Positions 36,728 to 45,593 of a DNA stretch of 64,000 bases are shown one piece after another. The notes beneath the pieces were generated by a model. It was not told the DNA's origin, did no database searches, and saw only the letters and a program-made list of their open reading frames with translations. A program made the translations under genes and the position numbers. Source of the stretch: Pararhizobium arenae (GTDB taxonomy: Bacteria; Pseudomonadota; Alphaproteobacteria; Rhizobiales; Rhizobiaceae); contig NZ_MOOY01000007.1 in assembly GCF_001931685.1 (NCBI RefSeq), positions 114,130 through 178,129 of the forward strand, in the 5' to 3' direction. Position 1 is the first letter of the stretch; the number at the start of each line of letters is the position of its first letter.

Positions 36728-38320
36728 GGGCTTTGCTCATCAGTTCATTGGGACGCTTGAGGTCGCGCAGGATTTCGGCGGCGGCGTTGCGACCGGGCGC
36801 ACCCATCACCCCACCGCCCGGATGGGTCGAGGAGCCGCAGATATAAAGACCGTCGATGGGGCTACGATATTGCGCGTAGCCCGGAACCGGCCGGTTGAAG
36901 AGCAGTTGATCGAAGGTAAGTTCGCCCTGGAAGATATTGCCTTCCGTCAGGCCCACCTCGTTTTCGATTTCGCGCGGGGTGCGCACTTCCATATGGACGA
37001 TGCGGTCGCGGAAGCCCGGCGAATACTCGGCGATCTGTTTGATCACCGTCTCGGCGAAGGCGTCGCGGTCGGCATCCGTCCAGTCGCGGCCCTCGACCTT
37101 GGGCGGGCAGTATTGCACGAAGCAGCTCATGAAATGTTTGCCGGGCGAGGCCATGGTCGGGTCGAGCGTCGTCGGGATCACCATGTCGACGAAGGGGTCG
37201 GCCGACCAGCGTCCGTCCTTCCAGTCGTCATAGGCACGCTCCATGCGCTCGATCGAGTCCGTAAAATGCATGTCGCCGCGTATGCAGGAAGAGCCGGGAA
37301 CTCGGGCAGGCTATCCAGCGCGATGTTGAGCTTGCCGGAGGAGCCGCGCATCTTGAAGTGTTTGACCCGGTGGACGAAGTCTTCCGGTAGGGCGTCTTCA
37401 TCCACCAGCTTCAGGAAGGTGCGCTTCACATCGGCATTGGAAACAACGAGTTTGCCGCGCACCTCTTCGCCACCTGCAAGCACAACGCCGGAGGCCTTGC
37501 CGCCACGGGTCATCACCTTAACGACATCCGCGCCGGTGCGGATCGTGCCGCCGGAGGCTTCGAAGGAGCGGGCCAGCGCCTGCGTCACCGCGCCCATGCC
37601 GCCGCGGGCATAACCCCAGGCGCCGACGGAACCATCCACTTCGCCCATATAGTGATGCAGCAAGACGTAAGCTGTGCCGGGCGACATCGGCCCGAGTGCC
37701 GTGCCGATGATGCCGGAAAGCGCGAGATAGGCCTTGATCACATCGGTCTCGAAATATTCGTCGAGGAAATCGGAGATCGACATGGTCCAGAAGCGCAGGG
37801 TCTGCGCCATTTCATGCGGGCTGAACTCGCCGAATTTCTTCGCAAGATAGAGGAGTTCGGAAATATCGCGCGGCCGAAAACCGAAGGGATCGGGTGCGGT
37901 GCGCATCAGCAGCGGCTGGATGAAGCGGCATTGGCGGGTGACGTCGCGGGCGTAGCGCTCATAGGCTTCGGCATCGCGCCTGGAATAGCGGGCAAATTCG
38001 CGGCGGTGGCTGTCGTGGTCGCGGTAGGAGGCGAGGTAATCGCCGTCGCGGGTGAAGACCGCGCCGCCCTCATAGGCGATGACCTGCAGCCCGTGTTTCG
38101 GCAGTTCGAGATCGCGCATGATCTCCGGCCGGAACAGCGAACAGACATAGGAACAGTTGGAATAGAGATAGCCGGGCGTCAGCTCCCGGCTGGTCGCAGC
38201 GCCGCCCACCCAGTCGTTCTTTTCGAGCACGATCACATCGAGCCCGGCGCGCTGGAGATAACAGGCGGCAACCAGCCCGTTGTGCCCGCCGCCGATCATG
38301 ACAACGTCGTGTTTTTTCAT
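36714..38320 (-). pseudogene. Phytoene-desaturase-like FAD oxidoreductase, frameshifted
   Basis: The N-terminal part runs in one frame from ATG 38320 (FAD fold HDVVMIGGGHNGLVAACYLQ) for about 341 residues to ...LDSLPEFPALP; the C-terminal part continues in another frame from about 37298 (PGSSCIRGDMHFTDSIERMERAYDDW... to the FAD-contact motif YICGSSTHPGGGVMGAPGRNAAAEIL). Together they would be about 540 residues, similar to the next gene. The shift lies at 37293-37300, over GCCGGG, and fits a deletion of 13 bases between two CCCGGC words. Either the strain lost the enzyme, or the sequence has an error. Good ribosome site (aaggggaagga) ahead of the ATG. Confidence 0.85.
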
Positions 38321-38380
38321 TTTCCTTCCCCTTGTTGACGGAAAATCTGACATGAAAAGCAGAATGTTGTCTAGATATTT

Positions 38381-38394
38381 TGAATGATCATTCA
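38381..38394. promoter_or_regulatory. Operator A of the amine island (TGAATG-AT-CATTCA)
   Basis: Perfect 14-base palindrome in the 162-base divergent gap between the flavoprotein operon (start 38320, minus) and the methyltransferase operon (start 38483, plus). It matches two further sites at 45513 and 48308 in the form TGAAYG-NN-CATTCA. Confidence 0.75.
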
Positions 38395-38482
38395 GCAAGT
38401 ATGTTGCAATTGCCTGATTATGCGATAGGATTTCGTATCAGCATCCAAGCCGGTGAGGCGGGACGGAAAGCCTGGAGATTTC

Positions 38483-39286
38483 ATGATCGAGACGGCAGGG
38501 CAGGAACCGGAATATGACGAGGCGGCCATCTGCTTCCTCGAAGTGCTCTGGGGTGAGGGTTATCTCTCGCCGGGCGGGCCGGAGGAGGTGGATAGGGTTC
38601 TCTCCGGGCTCGATCTTTCCGGCAGACGTGTGCTCGATCTCGGCTGCGGCGCGGGCGGGATAACGCTGCATATCGCCCGGACTTATGGGCCTGCTTCCAT
38701 CGTCGGTTTCGATGTCGAAAAACCTGTGATCGAGAAGGCGCGGCAGGCGGCGGAAGCGGCCGGTCTTTCGGATCGCGTCACCTTCGTTCGGGCAGCGCCG
38801 GGCGGCTTACCCTTTGCGGATGGCAGTTTCGATGTCGTCTTTTCCAAGGATGCGCTGGTCCATGTGGCGGACAAGGACGCGATCTTTCGTGAGATCGCCC
38901 GTGTGCTGGCGCCGGGCGGCGTCTTTGCCGCCTCCGACTGGATGATCGGCCATGACGGCGCGCCTTCGCCGGACATGCGGGCCTATCTCGATGCCGAGGG
39001 CCTAAGCTTCGGCATGGCGTCGGCGGAGCGTTATCTGAAGGCGATGGCCGGGGCAGGGCTCGTCAATCTCAGGGCCGAAAGCCGCAATGGCTGGTATCGC
39101 GATGTGGCGCGCGAGGAGCTGGCGCGGCTGCGCGGTCCGCTCGGTGCGGAGGCTGCCCGTATCGTCGGCCGCGCCTATGTCGACAAGAATATCCGCACCT
39201 GGGAGGCCATGCAGAAGGTTCTTGACAGCGGGGAGCATTGTCCCACTCATCTGCGCGGTGAGAAACCGGCGGGAGCGGGCTTGTGA
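38483..39286 (+). CDS. SAM-dependent methyltransferase, N-methyltransferase-like
   Basis: 267-residue class I methyltransferase. SAM-binding motif [17 protein letters not shown] at about 48-64, acidic [13 protein letters not shown], motif IV-like [16 protein letters not shown], and the opening [25 protein letters not shown] that resembles phosphoethanolamine or sarcosine/dimethylglycine N-methyltransferases. Substrate is probably an amine, but a methylating enzyme in a demethylating setting is unexplained. ATG at 38483 follows ggag. Its stop overlaps the TetR start by 4 bases. Confidence 0.82.
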   Translation: MIETAGQEPEYDEAAICFLEVLWGEGYLSPGGPEEVDRVLSGLDLSGRRVLDLGCGAGGITLHIARTYGPASIVGFDVEKPVIEKARQAAEAAGLSDRVTFVRAAPGGLPFADGSFDVVFSKDALVHVADKDAIFREIARVLAPGGVFAASDWMIGHDGAPSPDMRAYLDAEGLSFGMASAERYLKAMAGAGLVNLRAESRNGWYRDVAREELARLRGPLGAEAARIVGRAYVDKNIRTWEAMQKVLDSGEHCPTHLRGEKPAGAGL

Positions 39287-39990
39287 GCCTGCGTCTCGGC
39301 CTCAAGGGCAGATCGATGGCATTGAAAATGAAGGCGGCATCAGTCGCATCCGAACCGGCCGACGCCGACCGGCGTGGGCGCAAGGCATCCAAGGAAACCC
39401 GCCGTCAACAGCTTGTCGAAGCGACGATCGATTCGCTCGCCAAGCGCGGCTATGCGGAAACCACGTTGGCCGATGTGGCCGATGGAGCGGGCCTGTCGCG
39501 CGGCATCGTCAATTTCCATTTCGAGAGCAAGGAAAACCTGCTCATCGCCACACTGCAGTTCATGGCCGACGAATATGCCGCCCATTGGAATGCCGCTTAC
39601 GAGAAAGCGGACGAGACGGCGGCTGGCCGGCTCTGGGCGCTGGTGGCGGCGGATTTCGACCGTAAGATCTGCACCAAGCGCAAACTTGCGGCCTGGTGCG
39701 CCTTCTGGGGCGAGGCGAAATCGCGGCCGACCTATCAGGCGCTCTGCGGTGCCCGCGATGTCAAATATCAGGAAACCTTCGTCAGCCTCTGCGCCGATCT
39801 TAAATCCGAGGCCGGTTACGGCTACGAGCCGGAGACCATGGCGCTGGCGCTCTGCGCGATGATGGAAGGCCTGTGGCTGCGGCTGATGATGGGCGACGGG
39901 CTGACCCGCGAAAAGGCCCATGCGGCGGCGATCGAGCATCTGGTTTCGGCTTTCCCGAAACACATGACCTACGAGGGGCCGAAAAAATAG
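39283..39990 (+). CDS. TetR-family regulator, BetI-like
   Basis: 235 residues; the HTH block [51 protein letters not shown] at about 36-85 closely follows BetI, the choline-sensing repressor of glycine-betaine synthesis. The start is GTG 39283, overlapping the methyltransferase stop (GTGA); ATG 39316 would drop 11 residues. As the only regulator in the island it is the best candidate to bind the TGAAYG-NN-CATTCA sites at 38381, 45513 and 48308. Inducer unknown, probably a quaternary or poly-amine. Confidence 0.85.
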   Translation: MSLRLGLKGRSMALKMKAASVASEPADADRRGRKASKETRRQQLVEATIDSLAKRGYAETTLADVADGAGLSRGIVNFHFESKENLLIATLQFMADEYAAHWNAAYEKADETAAGRLWALVAADFDRKICTKRKLAAWCAFWGEAKSRPTYQALCGARDVKYQETFVSLCADLKSEAGYGYEPETMALALCAMMEGLWLRLMMGDGLTREKAHAAAIEHLVSAFPKHMTYEGPKK

Positions 39991-40017
39991 CGGCCTGACA
40001 AAAAGAGGGAGAATGGC

Positions 40018-41094
40018 ATGACGGCAAAGACTTTCATCGGACGAACCCTTTCGGCGGCTTTGTTCGCCTCCCTGCTATCGGGCACTGCGGCCCATGCCGC
40101 CGATAACATCACCGTTTTCGACTGGTCGGGCTATGAAGACCCGGCCTTCCACCCCGCCTACACCGAAAAATATGGAACCGAGCCGGATTTCGCGTTTTTC
40201 GGCGATGAGGAGGAGGCGTTTCAGAAGCTGCGCTCCGGTTTCAAGGCCGATCTTGCCCATCCCTGTTCGCAGAGCGTCGCCAAGTGGCGCGACGCCGGCA
40301 TGCTGGAGCCGCTCGATACTGCGAAGCTGAAGGCCTGGAAGGATATCCTGCCCGGTATCGCCGGGATGAAGGGGCTGATGACGTCTGATGATGGCACGGC
40401 CTGGCTGCTTCCGTTCGAGTGGGGCAACACCGTGCTGACCTACCGCACCGATACGGTGAAGCCGGAGGAAATTACTTCGCTCAAGGCTTTTGCCGATCCG
40501 AAATTCAAGGATCGCGTTTCGATCGGTGACAATGTCGATGATGCCTATGCGCTGGCAAGCCTTGCCGTCGGCGTCAAGGACTGGACGACGATGACCGACG
40601 ACCAGTTCAAGGCGGCCTCCGACTTCCTGCGCGACGTGCCTAAGAACGTGCGGCTCTACTGGACCGACAACACCGAGGTCAGCCAGGCGATGGCGAGCGG
40701 CGAAGTCGATCTCGCCTGGGCCTGGAACGAGACGGTGACGACCCTGCAGGCCGACGGCGTTCCGGCCGCGGTCAAGAAGGATACGGCTGAAGGGCTTTCC
40801 ACCTGGGTCTGCGGCTATGTGCGGCTGAAGGGAGGCGAAGGCGATGTCGAAAAACAGTATGACTACCTCAACGCCATCAGCGATCCGGCCATCTCGGCCT
40901 ACATGGTCGAATCCTGGGGCTACGGCCACGCCAATGCCAAGGGCATGGCGGCGGTCGATCCCAAGATTTTGGCCGACAAGGGCTATGCCGATGTCGACAA
41001 ATTCCTCGGCAATACGCTGTTTCAGTCGCCGATGCCGATCGAGCTTCGGCAGAAGATGATCGCCGAGTTCGAGAAGATAAAGGCGGGCTATTGA
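40018..41094 (+). CDS. PotD/PotF-like substrate-binding protein
   Basis: 358-residue periplasmic protein with a signal peptide cut near AAHA-ADN (about residue 28) and the family opening ITVFDWSGYEDPAFHPAYTEKYG. DVDDAYALASLAVGV and LAWAWNETVTTLQ fit the spermidine/putrescine-binding group. Ribosome site agagggaga. It supplies the ABC transporter whose ATPase and two permeases are encoded convergently at 42350-45157. Its stop overlaps the amine oxidase start. Confidence 0.9.
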   Translation: MTAKTFIGRTLSAALFASLLSGTAAHAADNITVFDWSGYEDPAFHPAYTEKYGTEPDFAFFGDEEEAFQKLRSGFKADLAHPCSQSVAKWRDAGMLEPLDTAKLKAWKDILPGIAGMKGLMTSDDGTAWLLPFEWGNTVLTYRTDTVKPEEITSLKAFADPKFKDRVSIGDNVDDAYALASLAVGVKDWTTMTDDQFKAASDFLRDVPKNVRLYWTDNTEVSQAMASGEVDLAWAWNETVTTLQADGVPAAVKKDTAEGLSTWVCGYVRLKGGEGDVEKQYDYLNAISDPAISAYMVESWGYGHANAKGMAAVDPKILADKGYADVDKFLGNTLFQSPMPIELRQKMIAEFEKIKAGY

Positions 41095-42386
41095 GCGCAG
41101 ACGATGTCGATGTGCTAATCGTCGGGGCCGGATTTTCCGGCCTTGCGGCGGCGGATGCGTTGATCGAGGCGGGCTTGCGCGTTCTCGTGCTGGAGGCACG
41201 GGATCGTGTCGGCGGCCGCGTGGAGCCGGCAGATTTTGGCACTGGCCGGCGGATCGATGCCGGCGGCCAGTTTATCAGCGAGGACATGCCGGCTGTGATG
41301 GAGCTTGTGCGCCGTTACGGTCGGCCGCTGGTCTCGGTGCCGGATGAGGGGAGGCTGGTGTTGCGGCCGGGCTTACCGTCGCGTGAGGCCTTCCGGTTTC
41401 ACGAGGGTGTCGAGGCGCTGCGCAGCCGTGCAAACGCGATCGATCCGCGCGATCCTGCTATTTCTGGGCTTTCCGTTTCGGACTGGTTGGCGCGGCAGCC
41501 GGAGGATGACGATGCAAAGGCCGGATTCCAGGCGATGATCCATGGCCTCTGGTGCAGGCCGGCGGATGAACTGCCGCTCTGGTACTACATCGATAATGAT
41601 CGCCGGCTGGAGACGACGGTTTCCGAGCTGCAGTATTATCTGGAAGACAGTACGCACTCTCTAGCTGAGGCGATGGCGTCGGAACTCGGTGAGCGGCTGA
41701 TGCTCTCGACACCCGTTGACGCTATTACCGTTGCGGCCGATGGCGTGAGCGTCGAAGCGGGCGGCAGGACATTCCATGCCGGGCAGGTTCTGCTGGCGGT
41801 ACCGCCGGTCATGGCCCGGCGAATTGAGATTTCGCCACCGGTTCCTCCCGAGGTTTCTGCGGCCCTCAATGTCTGGGCGAGCGGCACCGTGATCAAGATT
41901 TGCTTTCGCTACGAGCGGCGCATCTGGCGGGATGACGATCTGAGCGGCATGGTGATGTGGCGCGATGTGAAAGGGCTTTTCGCCTGCGATATCAGCAGTG
42001 GGGGCGATGCGCTGCTCGTCGTCTTCATCGGCGGGCCGCTGGCGGTTGAGTGGGGTGGGAGCGGCAAGGCGGCTGTTCTTGAAAACGTGCTGCCACGGCT
42101 TGTTGAAGCACTGGGACCCGAAGCGGGCAGGCCGATGGAGACCATCTTGCGCGACTGGACGGGCGATCGGTGGAGTGGGGGCGGCTATAGCGACGTCATC
42201 CTCGATATGGCGGCCCACGACGCCGAAGACGTGTTGCGCGCCTGTGCCGGTCGCATCCATTTCGCCTCGTCGGAGCTATCGCCGTTCTTTCCCGGCTATA
42301 TCGAAGGCGCGATCACGGCAGGCCGGGCGGCGGCGCGGCGCATCCTTGCTCAGTCGCGCAACGCTACCAGCGCATCCGGATCGTAG
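41091..42386 (+). CDS. Flavin-dependent amine oxidase
   Basis: 431-residue FAD amine oxidase. N-terminal FAD fold VDVLIVGAGFSGLAAADALIEAGLRVLVLEARDRVGGRVE and C-terminal FAD-contact motif GYIEGAITAGRAAARRIL. It should oxidise a primary or secondary amine to an imine with release of hydrogen peroxide. The start is a TTG that overlaps the stop of the binding-protein gene (TTGA), so translation is coupled. The 3' end overlaps the 3' end of the opposing ATPase gene by 37 bases. Confidence 0.87.
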   Translation: MSADDVDVLIVGAGFSGLAAADALIEAGLRVLVLEARDRVGGRVEPADFGTGRRIDAGGQFISEDMPAVMELVRRYGRPLVSVPDEGRLVLRPGLPSREAFRFHEGVEALRSRANAIDPRDPAISGLSVSDWLARQPEDDDAKAGFQAMIHGLWCRPADELPLWYYIDNDRRLETTVSELQYYLEDSTHSLAEAMASELGERLMLSTPVDAITVAADGVSVEAGGRTFHAGQVLLAVPPVMARRIEISPPVPPEVSAALNVWASGTVIKICFRYERRIWRDDDLSGMVMWRDVKGLFACDISSGGDALLVVFIGGPLAVEWGGSGKAAVLENVLPRLVEALGPEAGRPMETILRDWTGDRWSGGGYSDVILDMAAHDAEDVLRACAGRIHFASSELSPFFPGYIEGAITAGRAAARRILAQSRNATSASGS

Positions 42387-43432
42387 GCCAGCCGGATCGG
42401 CGCGCCGACCGGGATGTCGTCGGCACCAAAATTGTTGGTTTCCGAAACAGAGAGCGGCTTTTCCATGCCCGGCACGTCGACAATCAGGTGGGTGATCTCG
42501 CCGAAATAATGGCGATCGACCACTTGGCCTTCGAGCGAATGATCCGCCTCTGCATCATCCCAGAGTACGCGCAGCCGCTCCGGCCTTATGCCAAGCGTCG
42601 CATGGCCGTCGCGGGCAGCGAAGCCGAGCGGTTTCGAGACGCGGACATTGCCGAAGCGATGGGTCTCGACCGAAAGCTCTCCCGCCGTTTCCCCAGTCAC
42701 GCGCGCCTTCATGAAGTTCATGCCGCCGAGGAAATCGGCGACTTCGCGGGTCAGAGGGTGCTGGTAGATATCCTTCGGCGTCGCCACCTGTGCGATGCGC
42801 CCGCCGAACATCACGGCAATGCGGTCGGAAAGGCCGAGCGCCTCGTATTGATCATGGGTCACCAAAATGAAGGTGATGCCGACCGCCTTCTGCAGCGAGC
42901 GCAGTTCCACCTGCATTTCCTCGCGTAGCTTCTTGTCGAGAGCAGACAGCGGCTCGTCGAGCAGCAGCACCTTCGGCCGCATCACCAGCGCGCGGGCGAG
43001 CGCCACGCGCTGACGCTGGCCACCCGAAAGCTCGTTCGCCCCACGCTTGCCGAGTGCACCGAGACGCACCTGTTCCAGCGCTGCGCCAACCCGGCGGCGT
43101 TCTTCCGCTGTATCGAGCTTCAGGCGCTTCAGGCCGTAGGCGACGTTTTCCTCGACATTCAGGTGCGGGAAGATCGCATAGTTCTGGAACACCATGTTGG
43201 TCGGTCGCCGGTTCGGTGGCGTGCCGATGACGGACTGGCCATCAATGCGGATATCGCCGGAGGTCGGCGTATCGAAGCCGGCGATGGAGCGCAAAAGCGT
43301 GGTCTTGCCGCAGCCGGAGGGGCCGAGCAGCGAGAAGAACTCGCCAGCGCCGATATCGAGCGAGACATCGTCCAGCGCCTTGTAGATGCCGTAGTAGCGG
43401 CTGACCGAGCGGATCGAGATCATGTCTGCCAT
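42350..43432 (-). CDS. PotA/PotG-like ABC transporter ATP-binding protein
   Basis: 360 residues. Walker [11 protein letters not shown] (37-46), Q-loop VFQNYAIFPH, signature [16 protein letters not shown], Walker [13 protein letters not shown]-loop VTHDQYEAL, and a C-terminal TOBE domain (LGIRPERLRVLWDDAEAD). With the two permeases and the binding protein at 40018 it completes a polyamine-type importer. Lies 4 bases after the permease gene at 43437. Confidence 0.92.
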   Translation of the reverse strand: MADMISIRSVSRYYGIYKALDDVSLDIGAGEFFSLLGPSGCGKTTLLRSIAGFDTPTSGDIRIDGQSVIGTPPNRRPTNMVFQNYAIFPHLNVEENVAYGLKRLKLDTAEERRRVGAALEQVRLGALGKRGANELSGGQRQRVALARALVMRPKVLLLDEPLSALDKKLREEMQVELRSLQKAVGITFILVTHDQYEALGLSDRIAVMFGGRIAQVATPKDIYQHPLTREVADFLGGMNFMKARVTGETAGELSVETHRFGNVRVSKPLGFAARDGHATLGIRPERLRVLWDDAEADHSLEGQVVDRHYFGEITHLIVDVPGMEKPLSVSETNNFGADDIPVGAPIRLAYDPDALVALRD

Positions 43433-43436
43433 AGGC

Positions 43437-44246
43437 CTATGCTCCTTGGATGCGACGTTCGGCCCGGCGGCGGATGATTTCGGCCGTCGTCAGCAGGATG
43501 ATGGAAAGCGCGATCATGATGCTGCCGAGCGCCAGCACGGACGGTAACTTGGCGGCAAAGCGCAGCTGGCCCCAGATATAGACGGGCAGCGTCGGCTCGG
43601 TGCCGGAGAGGAAGAAGGCGAGGATGAACTCGTCGAGCGAAATGGTGAAGGAGACCAGCAGGCTCGAGACGATCGCCGGCGCCACCACCGGCAGCGTCAC
43701 CCGGCGGAAGGTGCCGAAGGCGGTTTCGCCGAGGTCGAGCGAGGCTTCTTCCAGGCTGCGGTCAAAGCCTTCAAAACCGGAGGTCAGCACCGACATGGCG
43801 TAAGGCAGGCAAAAAACCGTCTGGCCGAGAATAACGGTCGCCAGCGAAAGCTCCATGCCGATCTGCAGGATGATCATCAACAGCGAGACTGCAACGATGA
43901 TTTCCGGCAGGAAAAGCGGCGCCATCAGCAGACCGTTGGCCGCCTCCCGTCCCCGGAAGCGATAACGGGTCAGCGCGCGGGCGGCGCAGATGCCGAGACC
44001 GGTTGAAAGAGTGGCGACGCATATACCGACGAAAAGGCTATTGCGCGCTGCCTCCAGCATCACCGTGTTGGTCCAAAGCGAGGCGTACCATTTCAGCGTA
44101 AAGCCCGCGAGAGGGAAGGTAGTTGCCGCCGCATTGTTGAAGGAGAAGATCGGCAGCAGCAGGATCGGCAGATAGAGAAACGCGAGGTAGACCACCACAT
44201 ACGCCGGCAGCCAACGGGATTTTGCGATGCCGTGACGTCCGCTCAT
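43437..44246 (-). CDS. ABC transporter permease (PotC/PotI-like)
   Basis: 269-residue permease with six segments. Opening WLPAYVVVYLAFLYLPILLLPIFSFN, EAA loop EEASLDLGETAFGTFRRVTLPVVAPAIVSSLL at about residues 165-195, and LDEFILAFFLSGTEPTLPVYIWG in the last periplasmic loop, all typical of PotC/PotI. Overlaps the upstream permease gene by 4 bases. Confidence 0.92.
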   Translation of the reverse strand: MSGRHGIAKSRWLPAYVVVYLAFLYLPILLLPIFSFNNAAATTFPLAGFTLKWYASLWTNTVMLEAARNSLFVGICVATLSTGLGICAARALTRYRFRGREAANGLLMAPLFLPEIIVAVSLLMIILQIGMELSLATVILGQTVFCLPYAMSVLTSGFEGFDRSLEEASLDLGETAFGTFRRVTLPVVAPAIVSSLLVSFTISLDEFILAFFLSGTEPTLPVYIWGQLRFAAKLPSVLALGSIMIALSIILLTTAEIIRRRAERRIQGA

Positions 44247-45157
44247 CGAATGCGCCTCACGAAAAATTTGAGCGCCAGCACGACGGCCCCGGCCATGACG
44301 GACACGACCACCATGGTCGTGACCGAAAGGGCGGCACCCAGCGGCCAGTTGGCGCCCTTGCCGAACTGCGCCTGGATCGCGGTTGCGATCATCACCCCAT
44401 CCTTGCCGCCGACCAGTTTCGGCGTGACGTAGTCGCCGACGGTCGGGATCATCACGATCAGGAATGCCGAGATGACGCCCGGCAGCGACAGGGGCAGGGT
44501 AACGCGCAGAAAGCTCCTGATCTTGTTGTCGCCGAGATCGTGGGCCGCCTCGATCAGCGAGCGGTCGATCTTCTCCAGCGAAACGAAGATCGGCAGGATG
44601 GCGAAGGCCGCCCAGCTATGGACGAGCGTGATGACGACGGCATTGGAATTATAGAGAAGTGATGTGACCGGCTTGTCGATCAGCCCGGTCGACATGAGGC
44701 CGGTGTTCAAGACGCCCTGATAGCCGAGGATCACCTTCCACGACATGACGCGCAGCAGATAGCTCGTCCAGCAGGGCACCGTAATCAGGAACAGCCAGAG
44801 GCTTTTGTGGACGCCGCCGTGGAACGAGATGAACCAGGCGATGGGGTAGGAGACCATGACGGTGATCAGGCTGACGACCAGCGAGATGGTGAGCGAGCGC
44901 CAGAGAAGATCCTGATAGATCGGCTCTCCCAGCGCCGTGCGATAATTGTCGAGGGTGAAGCTGTGGTCGATCGTCAGATAATCCTGGGACCAGAAGCTGT
45001 AGGCGAAGACGATCAGGATCGGTAGCAGGAGAAGCGCCAGCGCATAGAGCAGGGTGGGGGAGACGAGCATCAGCCCCTTAGCTTCGTCGCTGTCTTTCCA
45101 GTGCGCGCGGGCTGGAGCATCTGGATCTGCGATGGTCGATGCCGGAAGCGCCGTCAT
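44243..45157 (-). CDS. ABC transporter permease (PotB/PotH-like)
   Basis: 304-residue permease; SPTLLYALALLLLPILIVFAYSFW is the first segment, YLLRVMSWKVILGYQGVLNTGLMSTGLI and the EAA loop AAHDLGDNKIRSFLRVTLPLSLPGVISAFLI are typical of PotB/PotH. First gene of the minus-strand transporter half (permease, permease, ATPase). The control region to its right (45158-45593) is shared with the aminotransferase gene and holds operator B. Confidence 0.92.
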   Translation of the reverse strand: MTALPASTIADPDAPARAHWKDSDEAKGLMLVSPTLLYALALLLLPILIVFAYSFWSQDYLTIDHSFTLDNYRTALGEPIYQDLLWRSLTISLVVSLITVMVSYPIAWFISFHGGVHKSLWLFLITVPCWTSYLLRVMSWKVILGYQGVLNTGLMSTGLIDKPVTSLLYNSNAVVITLVHSWAAFAILPIFVSLEKIDRSLIEAAHDLGDNKIRSFLRVTLPLSLPGVISAFLIVMIPTVGDYVTPKLVGGKDGVMIATAIQAQFGKGANWPLGAALSVTTMVVVSVMAGAVVLALKFFVRRIR

Positions 45158-45203
45158 GGGCGGCGCCTCGCCGGGGCCGAGGTTTTGACTGTCGGGCCGA
45201 GGC

Positions 45204-45333
45204 TGGCTCCCTCTTCTCCCCCACAGGGAAAAGATGCCCGAAGGGCAGATGAGGGGGACTTCGCCGCGAATTGAGAGCCTGCCGCCCCCTCATCCGGCGC
45301 TTTGCGCCACCTTCTCCCTGCTGGGGAGAAGAG
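45204..45333. repeat. Intergenic double-palindrome element, copy 4 (degenerate)
   Basis: CCCTCTTCTCCCC / AGGGAAAAGATG-like and gcagatgaggggg, then cccctcatccggcgctttgcgccaccttctccc / ggggagaagaggga. Less symmetrical than the other copies. It sits between the permease start and the operator B region. Confidence 0.75.
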
Positions 45334-45593
45334 GGAGAACGTGGCTAGTTCACAGCCGGTAACCCAATTCGCATCGAGCGTGCTTCGACAGTCGAAAAGC
45401 AGGCTTTGTTCCATGCCATCCACCCATGGGCCTTGTTGGCCCTTTTGTTCCCATTTCGCAGAATGTGCGCAAAAGCGGATTGAAAGCAAGTGTTTTTTCT
45501 GACAGTATTGATTGAACGGACATTCAAAATAAGCAGATTTCTTGAAAAATATCAGTTGATTGTTCCGTTTAAAAAGTTATTGGAGGTCGTTTT
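45334..45593. other. Divergent control region of transporter and aminotransferase genes
   Basis: 260 bases without a gene. It contains a GGGCC-TTGTT-GGCCC-TTTT hairpin at 45428-45446 that looks like a terminator but follows no gene, operator B at 45513-45526, AT-rich promoter DNA, and a ggagg ribosome site at 45582-45586. Confidence 0.5.
45513..45526. promoter_or_regulatory. Operator B of the amine island (TGAACG-GA-CATTCA)
   Basis: 14-base inverted repeat 68 bases upstream of the aminotransferase start and about 355 bases from the permease operon start. It matches the sites at 38381 and 48308; with the latter it shares also the following AATAAGCA-ATTT stretch. Confidence 0.75.

Noticed and set aside
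35153..38320. Carotenoid biosynthesis role for the two phytoene-desaturase-like proteins
   Set aside because: No phytoene synthase or other crt gene is near; neighbours are amine and folate enzymes.
45428..45446. GGGCC-TTGTT-GGCCC-TTTT terminator-like hairpin
   Set aside because: No gene ends upstream on the plus strand; kept only as a note in the control region.
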